14,508 bases of DNA from Caulobacteraceae bacterium (GTDB lineage Bacteria; Pseudomonadota; Alphaproteobacteria; Caulobacterales; Caulobacteraceae): assembly GCA_947479185.1 (NCBI GenBank), contig CANJYY010000025.1:1-14508 (forward strand), written 5' to 3'. Positions 13,397 to 14,508 of the stretch are shown here, one piece after another. The stretch's first letter is position 1; each line of letters starts with the position of its first letter. The notes under the pieces are model-generated. The model saw only the letters and a program-made list of their open reading frames with translations. It was not told the origin of the DNA and made no database searches. A program made the position numbers and the translations under genes.

Positions 13397-14508
13397 ATGA
13401 CACATGAGAAAGAAGCAGCCGCCATCGTCGAGCGGCTAATCGAAGAATACGAACGGTCCGTCTCCGCCCTGAGGGGCGCCCTGAAGACCTTCCTGACAAC
13501 CGGAACCCGTCCCGCCCCCGCCCTGCGGGCCGATGGCGCGTTCGTGTATCCCGAGCTGCGGATGCACTGGAGCGGCGAGAACGGCTATCCGCGGATCAGC
13601 CGCGCCTACGCCCGCATCGGCCTGCCCGGCGACTATGCGACCACGGTCACCCGTCCGCACATGTTCAAGGACTATCTGGTCGAACAGCTGGCCCTGATGA
13701 TTCAGGATTTCGGGGTCGAGCTGGACGTCGGCCGGTCGATGCAGGAGATTCCGTTCCCCTACGTGCTGGACGGCGGCGACATCGCCATGGCCGATGTCAG
13801 CGCCAGCGAGATCGCCCGCTGGTTCCCGACCACCGAACTGGCCCACATCGGCGACGAGGTAGCCGACGGCCTGTGGGATCCGGTGCTTGAAGCCTCGCGC
13901 CCGCTGGCCCTTTTCGATGGCCTGCGCACGGACTTCTCGCTGGCCCGCCTGAAGCACTACACCGGCGCGCCGGCCGAGGACGTGCAGCAGTACATCCTGT
14001 TCACCAACTACCACCGCTACGTCGACGAGTTCGTCCGCTGGGGCTGCGAGCAGCTGAAGGAGCCGGGCACGCGCTTCACCGCCCTCTCGGCGCCCGGCAA
14101 CATCACGGTGACGAAGGATACGCCGAACCCGGAAATGACCATCGCCAATGGTCCCTGGCGGCGTCACCAGATGCCGGCCTATCACCTGATCGCCGAGGGC
14201 GGGCAGGGGGTCACTCTGGTCAACATCGGCGTCGGCCCGTCGAACGCCAAGACCATCACCGACCACCTGGCCGTGCTGCGGCCCCAGGCCTGGATCATGA
14301 TCGGTCACTGCGGCGGCCTGCGCGGCAGCCAGACGATCGGCGACTATGTGCTGGCCCACGCCTATCTGCGCGACGATCATGTGCTGGACCAGGTCCTGCC
14401 GCCGGACATCCCCATCCCGTCGATCGCCGAGATGCAGCGCGCCCTCTATGATGCGGCCAAGCTGGTCAGCGGCGAGAGCGGCGAGAGCCTCAAGCGCCGG
14501 CTGCGCAC
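13397..14508 (+). CDS. amn: AMP nucleosidase, N-terminal 370 residues, 3' end outside window
   Basis: AMP nucleosidase hydrolyses AMP to adenine and ribose 5-phosphate and tunes adenylate pools. From the ATG at 13397 the frame is open to the window end (370 codons); E. coli Amn has 484 residues, so about 115 are missing. The N-terminal regulatory domain has TVTRPHMFKDYLVEQLALM, EIPFPYVLDGGDIAMAD and WFPTTELAHIGDEVADG. RTDFSLARLKHYTGAP and LFTNYHRYVDEFVRWGCEQ follow. The catalytic nucleoside-phosphorylase-like domain starts near VTLVNIGVGPSNAKTITDHL and includes MIGHCGGLRGSQTIGDYVLA, HAYLRDDHVLDQVLPPDIP and IPSIAEMQRALYDAAKLVSG. All these match the E. coli enzyme closely. The start has no clear ribosome site. 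The first 18 residues are Glu-rich and vary in the family. Confidence 0.95.
   Translation, partial: MTHEKEAAAIVERLIEEYERSVSALRGALKTFLTTGTRPAPALRADGAFVYPELRMHWSGENGYPRISRAYARIGLPGDYATTVTRPHMFKDYLVEQLALMIQDFGVELDVGRSMQEIPFPYVLDGGDIAMADVSASEIARWFPTTELAHIGDEVADGLWDPVLEASRPLALFDGLRTDFSLARLKHYTGAPAEDVQQYILFTNYHRYVDEFVRWGCEQLKEPGTRFTALSAPGNITVTKDTPNPEMTIANGPWRRHQMPAYHLIAEGGQGVTLVNIGVGPSNAKTITDHLAVLRPQAWIMIGHCGGLRGSQTIGDYVLAHAYLRDDHVLDQVLPPDIPIPSIAEMQRALYDAAKLVSGESGESLKRRLR

Overview
The window is GC-rich, gene-dense chromosomal DNA. It suggests an alphaproteobacterium of the Caulobacterales (Caulobacter/Phenylobacterium/Brevundimonas type). The EF-P protein reads very like the Caulobacter one, alternative GTG/TTG starts are used, and several -10 elements have the GCTA form seen in that group; this placement is inference. 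No insertion sequence, prophage, CRISPR array or other mobile DNA was seen, and no gene-free stretch exceeds about 170 bases.

Layout. (1) 1-386: the C-terminal part of a universal stress protein on the + strand. (2) 383-2390, - strand: a three-gene operon of an SDR dehydrogenase followed by two paralogous flavodoxin-fold NAD(P)H:quinone oxidoreductases. (3) 2525-5365: the complete EF-P beta-lysylation module, with efp on the - strand and divergent epmA-epmB on the + strand overlapping by ATGA. Together they make EF-P, convert alpha- to beta-lysine (EpmB) and attach it to EF-P Lys33 (EpmA), so ribosomes can pass polyproline stretches. (4) 5464-6663: a CaiB/BaiF-type CoA transferase. (5) 6673-9744, - strand: tRNA hydroxylase TrhO, a PhnD-like periplasmic-binding-fold protein with no visible signal peptide, and a two-part protein joining a degenerate TusA-like domain to a ferritin-like diiron domain. 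The last two genes overlap. This pair is the best candidate here for an undescribed function. (6) 9791-9880: tRNA-Ser(CGA), just upstream of trhO, with a recognisable promoter. (7) 9974-11731, - strand: a PaaI-like hotdog thioesterase and a DctA/GltP-type carboxylate symporter. (8) 11831-12283: a small DUF1801-like protein on the + strand whose 3' end overlaps the next gene. (9) 12225-13280, - strand: a membrane-anchored LuxR-type HTH protein followed by a DUF4199 membrane protein, a likely sensor/regulator pair. (10) 13397 to the window end: AMP nucleosidase (amn), cut by the window edge.

Most of the window is housekeeping or metabolic. The points worth attention are the PhnD-like/diiron pair, the membrane LuxR-DUF4199 pair with repeated TCGCCCG boxes between its genes, a possible leaderless amn transcript, and a 59-bp antisense overlap of two 3' ends.
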